From J051 sp040289295 (GTDB taxonomy: Bacteria > Armatimonadota > Fimbriimonadia > Fimbriimonadales > ATM1), in contig PSLA01000002.1 of NCBI GenBank assembly GCA_040289295.1, positions 1 to 64,000 on the forward strand: DNA of 64,000 nt. The letters are read 5' to 3'. Both the position numbers and the translations under genes were made by a program. This document shows, piece by piece, positions 32,543 to 41,289 of the stretch (positions within the stretch are counted from its first letter, which is position 1; each line of letters starts with the position of its first letter). The notes beneath the pieces were generated by a model. It did not search any database and was not told the origin of the DNA. It saw only the letters and a list, made by a program, of their open reading frames with translations.

Positions 32543-33244
32543 TCAAACGTACTCGCTTTCCTCGCGAAGCGACCGGGAGGCCTCCGCGCGGGCGATAAGG
32601 TCGAGAGCGTCCTTGGCTGCCGCCTGCTCCGCCTCCTTCTTGCTTTTACCGGTTCCGACACCCATCACCTCCTCATCCAGGACAACTTCGACTCGGAACT
32701 GCTTCTCATGCGACGGACCTTGCTCCGACACGATGCGATATACAGGGGTGCTCCTCCAGCGGGCCTGGGTGACCTCCTGTAGCCTTGACTTGTAATCTTC
32801 GGAAGCGATCTCTCCCCGGGCAACAGCGTCAAGCGCGTCTTGGAGACTTTCGAGGATAAACCACCTTGCGCGCTCGAGTCCCTGATCAAGATAGATCGCT
32901 CCAACGACCGCCTCGAACACGTCGGAGAGGATGGAGGGACGACACGCGGCGTCAGCCTCTTCGGCGGCGTTCAGCTCGATCATTCGGTCCAACCCGAGAC
33001 GGCGCGCTGCCTCTGCAAGTGGCGCCTCTTGCACAATAGTTGCTTTCGCCTTGCTCAACGTTCCTTGATCCCACTCGGGAAAACGGTCGAAGAGGTATTC
33101 CGCAATGACGAGACCAAGAACGGAGTCACCGAAGAACTCGAGCCGCTCGTAGGAGTCTCGCACGGCGTCGTCAGCTGCCGAACGATGTCGCAACGCCACT
33201 CGGAGCAGTGCTTCGTTCTGTACAGGAAGTTCGATGGGTGTCAC
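32543..33244 (-). CDS. rnc: Ribonuclease III
   Basis: 233 residues. Cleaves double-stranded RNA in rRNA maturation. The catalytic signature ERLEFFGDSVLGLVIAEYLF (Glu and Asp metal ligands) and DVFEAVVGAIYLDQG lie in the N-terminal endonuclease domain. The C-terminal domain is a dsRBD (DYKSRLQEVTQ...EEVMGVGTGKSKKEAEQAAAKDAL). The GTG start at 33244 overlaps the stop of the aminotransferase gene as GTGA, so the upstream in-frame extension is not used. Confidence 0.95.
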   Translation of the reverse strand: MTPIELPVQNEALLRVALRHRSAADDAVRDSYERLEFFGDSVLGLVIAEYLFDRFPEWDQGTLSKAKATIVQEAPLAEAARRLGLDRMIELNAAEEADAACRPSILSDVFEAVVGAIYLDQGLERARWFILESLQDALDAVARGEIASEDYKSRLQEVTQARWRSTPVYRIVSEQGPSHEKQFRVEVVLDEEVMGVGTGKSKKEAEQAAAKDALDLIARAEASRSLREESEYV

Positions 33245-34416
33245 GATAATGCTCCGAGACCGTTGGCAATGCGTCTCGCGCCCTCGAGCATCTGTTCGCT
33301 CGAAAGCGCATAGGTTAGTCGAATGTGCCCCGGCCCTTCGAACACGGAGCCCGGGACGCAAGCCACCTTGTGCTCTCGCAGCAAATACTCGGCCAAAGCG
33401 ATGTCCGACTCCAACTTACCGTGAATCGACTGGCTAACGTCAGGAAAGAGATAAAACGCGCCGAGCGGGCGCTGGCATCGCACGCCTGGAATCTCGGAAA
33501 TGGCACCCAGAAGAAGATTGCGCCGTTCGGCGAACTCCTGCACCATCGCATGCACATCCGACTCGGAGTTTTCGAACGCCGCAAGAGCCGCATACTGAGA
33601 GATGGAGCAGGCGTTGCTTGTCACTTGGTCTTGAATCTTCGAGATCGAGGTGGCTATCTCGCGGTTTGAAACGCTGTAGCCCAGTCGCCAGCCGGTCATC
33701 GCGTGCGACTTGCTGAAGCCACCCACCGTCACGGTTCGATCGGCAATCTCGCGACCAAGGGAGGCGATGCTCACGTGGCCGGCGCCGTCATAGACGTGCT
33801 TCTCGTAGATCTCGTCGCTGATAACGTACAGATTGTGCCGCAAAGCAAGCGCGGCAACTTCCTTGAGAACACTTCTGGGAAAAACGCTTCCCGTAGGGTT
33901 CGCTGGACTGTTGAGAATGACGACCTTCGTCTTCGACGTGATTGCGGCTCTGACCTGGTCCATGTCCGGAACGAAGCCGTCCTCGGGGCGAGTGTGGACG
34001 ACGGTAGGAACGCCGCCCGCAAGGACCACTTGGTCCTTGTACGTCATCCAGTACGGTGCAAGCAAAATGACCTCGTCGCCTGGGTCGCAAAGCGCCATGA
34101 GGGCGTTGAACACTGCCTGCTTCGCGCCGCACGACACGACGATGCCTTGAACCTCCGCGTGAACGCCGTTCTCGCGATGCAGCTTCTTCGCAATCGCCTC
34201 TCGGAGCTCGGGCAGCCCAGGCCCCGGCGTATAGTGCGTATGCCCGTCGCGGATCGCGCGCACGCCGGCTTCGCGAATCGGCTCGGGCGTGTCGAAGTCC
34301 GGCTCGCCGGCTCCGAAGGAGACGACGTCCTCTCCTCGTTCGCGCAGTTCCCGCACGATTGAGGCAAGCCCAACTGTGGGCGAGGGCTGAATCTGCGAAA
34401 CGCGAGTGGACAGCAT
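33241..34416 (-). CDS. Class I aspartate aminotransferase-type PLP enzyme
   Basis: 391 residues from ATG at 34416. The N-terminus MLSTRVSQIQPSPTVGL and FGAGEPDFDTP, then NSPANPTGSVFP, YVISDEIYEKHVYDG, GGFSKSHAMTGWRLGY (Schiff-base Lys in SKSHAMTGWR) and IRLTYALS match the Thermus-type AspC/AspB I-gamma subgroup. Probably transfers amino groups between aspartate (or prephenate) and 2-oxoglutarate. An ATG 9 bases earlier is possible. A CATAAT hexamer lies at about 34429-34434 on the minus strand, very close to the start. Translationally coupled to rnc. Confidence 0.88.
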   Translation of the reverse strand: MLSTRVSQIQPSPTVGLASIVRELRERGEDVVSFGAGEPDFDTPEPIREAGVRAIRDGHTHYTPGPGLPELREAIAKKLHRENGVHAEVQGIVVSCGAKQAVFNALMALCDPGDEVILLAPYWMTYKDQVVLAGGVPTVVHTRPEDGFVPDMDQVRAAITSKTKVVILNSPANPTGSVFPRSVLKEVAALALRHNLYVISDEIYEKHVYDGAGHVSIASLGREIADRTVTVGGFSKSHAMTGWRLGYSVSNREIATSISKIQDQVTSNACSISQYAALAAFENSESDVHAMVQEFAERRNLLLGAISEIPGVRCQRPLGAFYLFPDVSQSIHGKLESDIALAEYLLREHKVACVPGSVFEGPGHIRLTYALSSEQMLEGARRIANGLGALS

Positions 34417-34576
34417 GGGCGGCATTTTATTATGATCGAGCTCGTGTACGTAGGTTCGGAGCCCTTGCGGGAAAGCAAATCCCCGGCAACACCCACAAAG
34501 GGTTCCCCCAGGGGTGCCAGGCGCATACAAAGCCTGATCGAGTAAGATACCTGCCATACCGAGAATCTCATCAGCT

Positions 34577-35482
34577 ATGACAACGATTCGCCCTCCCGGG
34601 CTTCAACCTGTGCGGTCCGGCAAGGTGCGCGAAGTCTTTGACTTAGGCGATAGCCTTCTGATGGTCGCCACGGACCGAATGAGCGCGTTCGACGTCGTAC
34701 TCCCCACGGGGGTTCCTGACCGTGGCAAGATCCTGAATCAGATTAGCGCGTTCTGGTTCCGCAAGCTCGAACCCTTCTCGCCACACCACATGATTTCCAT
34801 TGATGACGACGACCTGTCGCAAGTGCTCGGCGATTCGTGGGACGCAGAACAGTTGCGCGGACGCTCGATGCTCGTGAAGAAGTGTGAACCGATCCTGCTC
34901 GAGTGCGTGGTACGCGGATACCTTGCCGGCTCGCTGCACAAGGAGTACCTCGCGGCGGGTGGAGCGGAGCGCGAGGTTACGTTGCACGGCATCTCTCTTC
35001 CCGCCGGCCTCCGCCTTAGCGACAAACTGCCCGAGCCGATCTTCACCCCGGCAACGAAAGCGCAGGAAGGACATGACGAGAACATTGACATGAACCGCGC
35101 AAGAGAAATCGTTGGCGAGATCGCAGATCACCTGCGGGACCTCAGCCTGCGTCTCTACCAAGAAGCGTCCGCCGTAACTGAGGCGGCCGGCATCATCCTT
35201 GCGGACACGAAGATGGAGTTTGGATACGACGTGGACGGCAATCTCGTCCTCATTGACGAGGTGTTCACGCCTGACTCCTCCCGCTTTTGGCCGAGGGACG
35301 AATGGCGCCCCGGAGAGAACCCGCCTAGCCACGATAAGCAATTCTTGCGTGACTACCTGGAGACGCTTGACTGGGACAAGACGCCGCCGGGGCCACCAAT
35401 TCCCGACGAAATCGCACTTGAAACGCGCGCGCGATACATCGAGATCTTCCGTGCCATCACGGGTAGGGAACCGATCCTGTAG
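34577..35482 (+). CDS. purC: SAICAR synthase (PurC)
   Basis: 301 residues. Joins CAIR and aspartate in purine synthesis. VRSGKVREVFDLGDSLLMVATDRMSAFDVVLPTGVPDRG, then ECVVRGYLAGSLHKEY and KLPEPIFTPATKAQEGHDENI match the longer form of PurC found in plants, yeast and many Gram-negative bacteria. DEVFTPDSSRFW carries the second PurC signature. The 160-base divergent spacer with the aminotransferase holds several GC-rich stems and no convincing riboswitch. Confidence 0.95.
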   Translation: MTTIRPPGLQPVRSGKVREVFDLGDSLLMVATDRMSAFDVVLPTGVPDRGKILNQISAFWFRKLEPFSPHHMISIDDDDLSQVLGDSWDAEQLRGRSMLVKKCEPILLECVVRGYLAGSLHKEYLAAGGAEREVTLHGISLPAGLRLSDKLPEPIFTPATKAQEGHDENIDMNRAREIVGEIADHLRDLSLRLYQEASAVTEAAGIILADTKMEFGYDVDGNLVLIDEVFTPDSSRFWPRDEWRPGENPPSHDKQFLRDYLETLDWDKTPPGPPIPDEIALETRARYIEIFRAITGREPIL

Positions 35483-35528
35483 GGTTCCCGCAATCCCTGC
35501 CAGAAACCTATGCAGCCGATAGGTTGTG

Positions 35529-35534
35529 TATAAT
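35529..35534 (+). promoter_or_regulatory. TATAAT -10 element upstream of the gene at 35559
   Basis: Perfect TATAAT, 24 bases before the ATG; a short 5' leader of about 17 bases would result. The -35 region is not clear. Confidence 0.5.
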
Positions 35535-35558
35535 GGAACCGAATTGGAAGCAGAGACT

Positions 35559-36395
35559 ATGCATAACAATGCGTTCAACTTCGGCTCGGCGGCGATGGCC
35601 TCCGCCCTTTTGGGCCTGGTATGCACGACCGCTCTTTGGGCAGGGCAACGCTCGACACCACAGAGCAATCAAGGGGCGTGCATCACGCGACTCACCCACC
35701 TGTTAAGGGCCCTGGACCTGTACGCAGGTGACTTTGACGATCACTATCCATCGGCGATAGAATACGACGACGCACGGGGGCAGTACCTGTGGAACGAGTG
35801 GCACCGCTTCAATCCCAGTGTCTACGACGCCGGCTGGACGACACAAACCTATCCCTACTTAGGCAACCAGATCTATTATGGATGCCCAGCGGCAACGCGA
35901 CGCGTTCTCGCCGGCACGACCGGCAAGGGGCCGCTTATCTCGTACACCTTCAACGGGCATCTTCATCACTACAACGCGGCGGAGGTCGCGAACCCGGCGG
36001 AACTCATCGCCATTTGGGAAGGGCTGGGCAACCGTGGCGTGCCCGGCTACGCCGTCTCACAGCCGGTGCTGAATTGCACCGGAAAAATGCCGAAAGGCGC
36101 TTGCCGCTACGTCCCGAGCAAGTCTCCAAGGTCGTTCCTCTTCGAGCCGCTTGGCGCAGTCGGTGTGCATGAGGGCAGAATCAACGCGGGTTACGCCGAC
36201 ACGCACGTTAGGAGCATCGCCGTGGGCAAAGGCGATTGGAGAACCGGCGACCCGTTCACGTACAGCCCAGACGGGAAACCGAACGGCTTCTGGTCGGACG
36301 GACAGCATCCATGGACGTTCCGACCGGAATACAACTTCCGTGGCGATGGCTCGCCGAAGGCTGAGCCGTTCCAGCCAATGCCTGTGGCGAGATAG
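35559..36395 (+). CDS. DUF1559-like protein lacking a prepilin N-terminus
   Basis: 278 residues. CITRLTHLLRALDLYAGDFDDHYP matches the C-x3-L-x-L-x4-Y-x2-D-(F/Y)-D-x3-P opening of the DUF1559/pseudopilin-like bodies common in Armatimonadota and Planctomycetes, and HEGRINAGYADTHVRSI corresponds to their H-x-G-x-N-x3-A-D-G-H-V. Normally these follow an FTLIELLVVIAIIAIL prepilin helix. Here the N-terminus (FNFGSAAMASALLGLVCTTALWAGQ) is a plain signal-like helix. A perfect TATAAT is just upstream. Probably exported; role unknown. Confidence 0.65.
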   Translation: MHNNAFNFGSAAMASALLGLVCTTALWAGQRSTPQSNQGACITRLTHLLRALDLYAGDFDDHYPSAIEYDDARGQYLWNEWHRFNPSVYDAGWTTQTYPYLGNQIYYGCPAATRRVLAGTTGKGPLISYTFNGHLHHYNAAEVANPAELIAIWEGLGNRGVPGYAVSQPVLNCTGKMPKGACRYVPSKSPRSFLFEPLGAVGVHEGRINAGYADTHVRSIAVGKGDWRTGDPFTYSPDGKPNGFWSDGQHPWTFRPEYNFRGDGSPKAEPFQPMPVAR

Positions 36396-36498
36396 CGAAC
36401 GAATTCAAGCGTGCTCCTGCCACTCTTGGAAGAACCTCTTAGCGGGCACGCAGCCGTTGATACGCAACGCCGCCTTGATCCTGCGAATCGAAGCGCTC

Positions 36499-37143
36499 TT
36501 AGCGCTCCGGCCGAAGGTTGATGCGGATCGGCTTGAGCGCCTTCCGACCGCCCGAGCCTCGAAACTGGATGATGAGTTTCGCCGGTTCGCCGAAGCCCGC
36601 CGGAGCGGAACCGAAGCGAAGGACGTTGGTAAACGAGCCACCGGGCTGAATCCTCGAATAGCGGTCCCTGAAGCTACTGTCGGCAAGCGACATGCGATTC
36701 TGCCGTGCGTCGAGCACTTGCACTATGTCGAGGCCGGTTCCCAGGAGCGACGCCGAGTCGCTCCGCAGGTTCCTCACCTCGAGCGTCACAGCGAGACCCT
36801 TGCCCCGCCCCGTGAACGGGTCGGCAATCTCGTGGATCGAGACAACCTTGAACCGCCACTCCTCGTTCGATACGTACTCGCCGATGATGCCGTCGACGTA
36901 CTGCTGCTCTTCCATGCCCTTGAGCGGAACGAACTGCAGCGAGACGCGCTCCTCGGATACCATAACGCCCGCGCCCGCCGCCTTGAGCGCCGAGCCAGGA
37001 ATGTAGACCTCCTCGCCCTCGACGCGCGCAGGGAGCCGCGCCTTAGCCCCGTTCACGTAGAGCGAGCGTTCGGAGGACTGGAGCAGGATCGCGCCTGCCG
37101 CCAGTCCAGCGCCAAAAGCAATTCCGGTCAAAAAACGAAGCAT
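36499..37143 (-). CDS. Hypothetical membrane-anchored protein, copper-amine-oxidase-like N-domain
   Basis: 214 residues. The N-terminal MLRFLTGIAFGAGLAAGAILL is an uncleaved anchor. It is followed by SERSLYVNGAKARLPARVEGEEVYIPGSALKAAGAGV, a stalk resembling the copper amine oxidase N-terminal-like domain (LVNGKxVxxxxxVxxGxxYVPLRxLxxA). A beta-rich C-terminal domain (FKVVSIHEIADPF, LAVTLEVRNL) resembles DUF4352-like modules. It follows clpC by 23 bases, perhaps cotranscribed. Function unknown. Confidence 0.55.
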   Translation of the reverse strand: MLRFLTGIAFGAGLAAGAILLQSSERSLYVNGAKARLPARVEGEEVYIPGSALKAAGAGVMVSEERVSLQFVPLKGMEEQQYVDGIIGEYVSNEEWRFKVVSIHEIADPFTGRGKGLAVTLEVRNLRSDSASLLGTGLDIVQVLDARQNRMSLADSSFRDRYSRIQPGGSFTNVLRFGSAPAGFGEPAKLIIQFRGSGGRKALKPIRINLRPER

Positions 37144-37166
37144 GGCGGGACTCTACTACAAGCCGA

Positions 37167-39632
37167 TTAGTTGCGCTGAACCTGCGCTTCGGGCACCGGT
37201 TCGAGCGACCCCTCGCCCTTTCGGAAGAGGATGTGCCCGCTCTCGTCGAGGTCTACGATGACCGTGTCGCCTTCCTCGAAGCGGCCGAGCAACACCTCCT
37301 CGCTGAGCGGGTCTTCGATGTACTTCTGAACCGCGCGCCGGAGCGGGCGCGCGCCCATGTCGGGGGCGTAGCCCTCTTTCGCGAGGTAGTTGCGAACTGC
37401 GTCGGTGATCTCGATGTGGATCCGGCTGCGCGCGGCCTGCTCGTTCAGCCGAGCGATCATCAGGTCCACGATCTTGTGAATCTCTTCCTTGGTCAGATGA
37501 TGGAACACGATGACCTCGTCCACGCGGTTGAGGAACTCCGGACGGAAGAGCTTCTTCATCTCAGAGAGCATTTTGTTTTTCATCGCCTCGTACGCCTTCG
37601 GATCGTCGGGGTCGAATGCAACCTCGCGGAAGCCGATGCCACGCTCCTCCTCGAGAGGCCGCACTCCGACGTTGGACGTCATGATAATGACTGTGTTGCG
37701 GAAGTCCACCACGTGGCCCTGCGAGTCTGTAAGGCGGCCATCTTCCATCACTTGTAGAAGAATGTTGAAGACCTCAGGGTGAGCCTTCTCGATCTCGTCT
37801 AACAGAACGACGCAGTACGGGTTGCGACGAACCGCCTCGGTCAACTGTCCGCCCTCCTCGTGCCCCACGTAGCCCGGAGGCGCGCCAATCAGCCGGCTGA
37901 CGGCGAATTTTTCCATGTATTCGGACATGTCAATCCGAACCATGTTGTTCTCGCTCTCGAACAGATATCCCGCCAAAGCGCGAGCCAGCTCGGTCTTGCC
38001 GACGCCCGTCGGCCCAAGGAACAGGAACGTCCCCATCGGGCGCTTCGGGTCTTTCAGGCCGCTCCGCGCGCGGCGGACGGATTTGGAGACCGCCACCACC
38101 GCGTCGTGCTGGCCCACGATGCGCATATGGAGGTCCTCCTCCATGCGCAACAGCTTCTGGCTCTCCGTTTCCACGATGCGCGAAACGGGGATGCCAGTCC
38201 AGGATTCGACAACGTTGGCAATCTCTTCCTCAGTAACGACCGGCTCGGGCTTCTCTTCCAGTTTCCACTGCTCCTCGCGCTCCTCAATAGACGCTTCGAG
38301 CGCCTCCACTTCTTCATGGAGCGCCCTAACCTCGTCCGAATCTTTGGCGCGCTTCTTAAGGTGCGCAAGCTCTGTCCGCTTCTTCTCAAGAACTTGCTTG
38401 TCTTGGCGGACTTCCAGAGGAGGAAGAGACTGCTGAAGGCGGACGCGGCTTGCCGCCTCGTCCATCAGGTCAATCGCCTTATCGGGAAGCGTGCGGTCGC
38501 TGATGTAGCGGCTGGAGAGGTCTACCGCTGCCTGGATCGCATCGTCCCGAATCTCAACTTGGTGGTGCGCCTCATAGCGACCACGAAGGCCCTTGAGGAT
38601 CTCGACCGCTTCTTCGATCGAAGGTTCGCGCACCTGCACCGGTTGGAAGCGACGCTCAAGGGCCGGATCCCGCTCGATATACTTGCGGAACTCGTCCTGA
38701 GTCGTCGCCCCGATGCATTGCAACTCCCCTCTCGCGAGGGCCGGTTTCATGATGTTCGATGCATCGATCGCGCCTTCTGCGGCGCCCGCGCCAACGAGAG
38801 TGTGGAGCTCGTCCACAAATAGGATGACCTCGCCATCCGATTTGCGAACCTCCTCCATGACACGCTTCATACGCTCTTCAAATTCACCGCGATACTTGGT
38901 GCCGGCGACCATCGCGGCGAGGTCAAGAGCGACGATGCGCTTGTCACGAATCTGTTCTGGAACGTCCCCTGAGACGATGCGCTGCGCCAACCCCTCGGCG
39001 ACGGCCGTCTTCCCGACGCCGGGCTCACCGATAAGGCAGGGGTTGTTCTTGGTGCGGCGGCAAAGAATCTGCATCACGCGCTCGATTTCCCGCTGCCTGC
39101 CGATCACCGGGTCGAGGCGGTCCTTGCGCGCCATCTCAGTGAGGTCTCGCCCAAATTCGTTCAGCGTCTGCGTCTGAGACTTCGACTTGCGAGGCGCCTC
39201 GTTGTCCTGGAGAGCGAGCACCTCAGCGCGCGCCCTCTCTACCGTCACGCCCAGCTTCGATAGAACTCTGCCGGCAAGTCCCTCACCTTCGCGGATCAAA
39301 CCCAGAAGCAGGTGCTCAGTGCCAATGTAGTTGTTGTTCAGGCTGCGAGCCTCGTCGTAGGCAAGGTCAATCACCCGCTTTGCCCGCGGGGTGAGCGTCA
39401 TCTCTTGGACCGACTTGCGCTCCGCGCGCGGAAGTTGCTTCTCCACCTCCTCCCGCACGCGCCCGAGGCTCACGCCCAACTTGTCCAGCACGCGTGCAGC
39501 CACGCTGTCCTCATCCCGCACCAAGCCGAGCAGCAGGTGTTCGGTGCTGACGTAGCCCTCACCGAACTTCTGCGCCTCTTCCTGGGCGAAGAAGACAACC
39601 TTCCTTGCGCGCTCTGTAAACCGTTGCCACAT
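37167..39632 (-). CDS. clpC: ClpC, AAA+ unfoldase of the ClpCP protease
   Basis: 821 residues. Two N-terminal Clp repeats (RFTERARKVVFFAQEEAQKFGEGYVSTEHLLLGLVRD and a second copy), AAA-1 with Walker A GEPGVGKT and Walker B VILFVDELH, a middle coiled coil with UVR-type helices (KELAHLKKRAKDSDEVRAL region), AAA-2 with GPTGVGKT and VVLLDEIEKAH. A ClpP-binding IGF-like loop (ERGIGF) is present. It unfolds substrates for ClpP; in Bacillus, McsB-phosphorylated proteins. Its gene follows mcsB by 126 bases. Confidence 0.96.
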   Translation of the reverse strand: MWQRFTERARKVVFFAQEEAQKFGEGYVSTEHLLLGLVRDEDSVAARVLDKLGVSLGRVREEVEKQLPRAERKSVQEMTLTPRAKRVIDLAYDEARSLNNNYIGTEHLLLGLIREGEGLAGRVLSKLGVTVERARAEVLALQDNEAPRKSKSQTQTLNEFGRDLTEMARKDRLDPVIGRQREIERVMQILCRRTKNNPCLIGEPGVGKTAVAEGLAQRIVSGDVPEQIRDKRIVALDLAAMVAGTKYRGEFEERMKRVMEEVRKSDGEVILFVDELHTLVGAGAAEGAIDASNIMKPALARGELQCIGATTQDEFRKYIERDPALERRFQPVQVREPSIEEAVEILKGLRGRYEAHHQVEIRDDAIQAAVDLSSRYISDRTLPDKAIDLMDEAASRVRLQQSLPPLEVRQDKQVLEKKRTELAHLKKRAKDSDEVRALHEEVEALEASIEEREEQWKLEEKPEPVVTEEEIANVVESWTGIPVSRIVETESQKLLRMEEDLHMRIVGQHDAVVAVSKSVRRARSGLKDPKRPMGTFLFLGPTGVGKTELARALAGYLFESENNMVRIDMSEYMEKFAVSRLIGAPPGYVGHEEGGQLTEAVRRNPYCVVLLDEIEKAHPEVFNILLQVMEDGRLTDSQGHVVDFRNTVIIMTSNVGVRPLEEERGIGFREVAFDPDDPKAYEAMKNKMLSEMKKLFRPEFLNRVDEVIVFHHLTKEEIHKIVDLMIARLNEQAARSRIHIEITDAVRNYLAKEGYAPDMGARPLRRAVQKYIEDPLSEEVLLGRFEEGDTVIVDLDESGHILFRKGEGSLEPVPEAQVQRN

Positions 39633-39758
39633 CGTTCCGTTGTTCTACTCTCTACTATTCTTCTACGAAGCGAGACATCAAGTTAGACGACCACGCTTCG
39701 CCTTCGGGCCAAGCAACCTTACCTTACGCCGAGGGGGACGGCCCTGGTTAATTGTCGG

Positions 39759-40790
39759 CTATCGCCGCGTCCACGCCGAGGAAAACCGATCGAACTGCTT
39801 GAGAACCCGTGCACGACGGGAGCACCAAGCTGAATGGTCATCTCCGAGCCAGACCACGCTAGCCAAAGCGTCTATCGTCCGGACGTCCAGGTCAATCGCT
39901 CGGGTCAGAGCGCCAAGTCTAAGCCACCCGAGGAGTCGCACCGCCTGGTGCGCCGTCAGGCTGTCCGACTCGTTAATGGTTGTAGAAACGTCAGAAACTC
40001 TGTACTTTACGAAGGATCGGTCAAGCCTGCGTCTCGATTGTAGTTCCTGATCTATCCAACACCGCGCGGCTTCGTACAGTTCCCGCGCCGACCTTCGCGT
40101 GCTGCTAATTTGAACCAGCCCGCCCCAGCCGGGGGAGCCCTCGCCGAGAGGTCCCCTTACCTCGAAGCCTTCCTGTTCGACGCGGCCAACGAATTCACCG
40201 ATCCCCCCTGTGCAAGTTAATCCGGCGAGGTGCGCCATGATTCCTACCCTCCTTCCTTCCCCAACATTTGAGGGGGAAGCTGCGAGGTACCCCAGTTCAC
40301 TCCGTGCAAACCGGAGTTCTTTTCCAAGGTTAGATTCCGTGTCAGCAGCTAGCTGATCCGCGTAAAGTGTCGAGAGCCCAGGAGTGACCGCCTGAATGCG
40401 TAGATGATCCTCCTCGTTGACCATGACCGCAACCGACCGTTCACGGTTCAGCATCACCGCCCGACCGGGCGCCCCCCACTCGAAGTGAGGAGCGACGAGG
40501 CGGCTGCCGACCAGCATCGCGCGCTCGGCGTCGCTGGCGCCTGTTCGCTGCTCAAGAGGCGTTGACCGCGTTATGATCCTCCGCACCTCTTCAAGTTCAA
40601 GCGGCGTCGAGCGGTGAGGAAACGCATAGCCGTCGAGGTTGCGCATTAGACGCACTCGCGACGAGAGCACGACCTCCCGCCACGGGGCGTCTCCAACCAG
40701 CCAGAGAGGGGGCTGCACGCCCTTGAGAATTGTTTCCAGCCAGGATTCGAACGCCTCGGTTTCCGGCACGCGCAGGATGTTAGCATGCAT
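39759..40790 (-). CDS. mcsB: McsB-like protein arginine kinase, catalytic Cys replaced by Ser
   Basis: 343 residues. Phosphagen-kinase fold; McsB marks proteins on arginine for ClpCP. Conserved: VLSSRVRLMRNLDGYAFP, NEEDHLRIQAVTPGL (catalytic Glu), RGPLGEGS (phosphate contacts). The reactive-cysteine loop SCPTNVGTGLRAS of typical McsB reads ASPSNVGEGRRVG here, so the Cys is Ser and the TG-L is changed, while the Arg remains. The C-terminal RDxRR phospho-arginine-binding segment is not obvious. ctsR and mcsA, its usual neighbours, are absent. The start at 40790 is chosen by an AAGGA site and family length. Confidence 0.8.
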   Translation of the reverse strand: MHANILRVPETEAFESWLETILKGVQPPLWLVGDAPWREVVLSSRVRLMRNLDGYAFPHRSTPLELEEVRRIITRSTPLEQRTGASDAERAMLVGSRLVAPHFEWGAPGRAVMLNRERSVAVMVNEEDHLRIQAVTPGLSTLYADQLAADTESNLGKELRFARSELGYLAASPSNVGEGRRVGIMAHLAGLTCTGGIGEFVGRVEQEGFEVRGPLGEGSPGWGGLVQISSTRRSARELYEAARCWIDQELQSRRRLDRSFVKYRVSDVSTTINESDSLTAHQAVRLLGWLRLGALTRAIDLDVRTIDALASVVWLGDDHSAWCSRRARVLKQFDRFSSAWTRR

Positions 40791-40935
40791 TGGTCCTTGC
40801 GGTTTCCCGTCCGCTTTGCCCGCGCATTCCCGCATGTGCCCGACCACCCTAACACGCGAAGTGCCTCGCCGATATGAGATGGTGGTCACTCTCCTCGCCT
40901 AATGGGTGAGCATTCGGCATAGGACATATCAACCC

Positions 40936-40965
40936 TTGACTTCGGCGCCGTGCGGGAAGCATAAT
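40936..40965 (+). promoter_or_regulatory. Sigma-70-type promoter
   Basis: TTGACT, 18-base spacer, CATAAT: 5 of 6 matches in each hexamer. The start of transcription would be about 40972, 10 bases before the ATG at 40982. The best complete promoter seen in the window. Confidence 0.65.
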
Positions 40966-40981
40966 TCGCAGTCCCGCAACC

Positions 40982-41284
40982 ATGTTCAAGCTCGTCGGTG
41001 TTGACGTTTACCTGCAGTCGGACAGTATCCCTGACGCTCCAAAGGAGCACGGGCCGTTTCGGCTGGTTTTCATCGCAAACCGTGGGATGAAGGTCTGGCC
41101 CGGCGAGATGCCCAGGATGCACCTTCTCGATCTCATGCGGTTGCGATACGAGGCGGAAGGGGAGGTCTCCCACTCGGATGTCGAGTCCTTGTTGGCCGCG
41201 TTGACCAACGGTGGCTTCACCTGGGCAAAGGCGCAAAAGCTGTTCGAACACGACGGGGAACGCAAGTACAGCCAACCGTACTAA
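40982..41284 (+). CDS. Hypothetical small protein
   Basis: 100 residues, soluble. A beta-rich first half (FKLVGVDVYLQSDSIPDAP, FRLVFIANRGMKVWP) and a helical second half with an SHSDVESLLAALTNGGFTWAKAQKLFEHDGE segment. No family recognised. A good sigma-70 promoter lies upstream and the dehydrogenase gene follows 5 bases after the stop, so both are probably on one mRNA. Confidence 0.65.
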   Translation: MFKLVGVDVYLQSDSIPDAPKEHGPFRLVFIANRGMKVWPGEMPRMHLLDLMRLRYEAEGEVSHSDVESLLAALTNGGFTWAKAQKLFEHDGERKYSQPY

Positions 41285-41289
41285 ACACC

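Noticed and set aside
34417..34576. Possible TPP or other riboswitch before purC (plus strand has GGGGTGCC and CCTGATC)
   Set aside because: The CTGAGA box and the required 3' half of the TPP aptamer are missing, and purC is not a thiamine gene.
37860..38822. Plus-strand frame of 320 codons opposite clpC
   Set aside because: Antisense shadow of strongly conserved AAA+ sequence.
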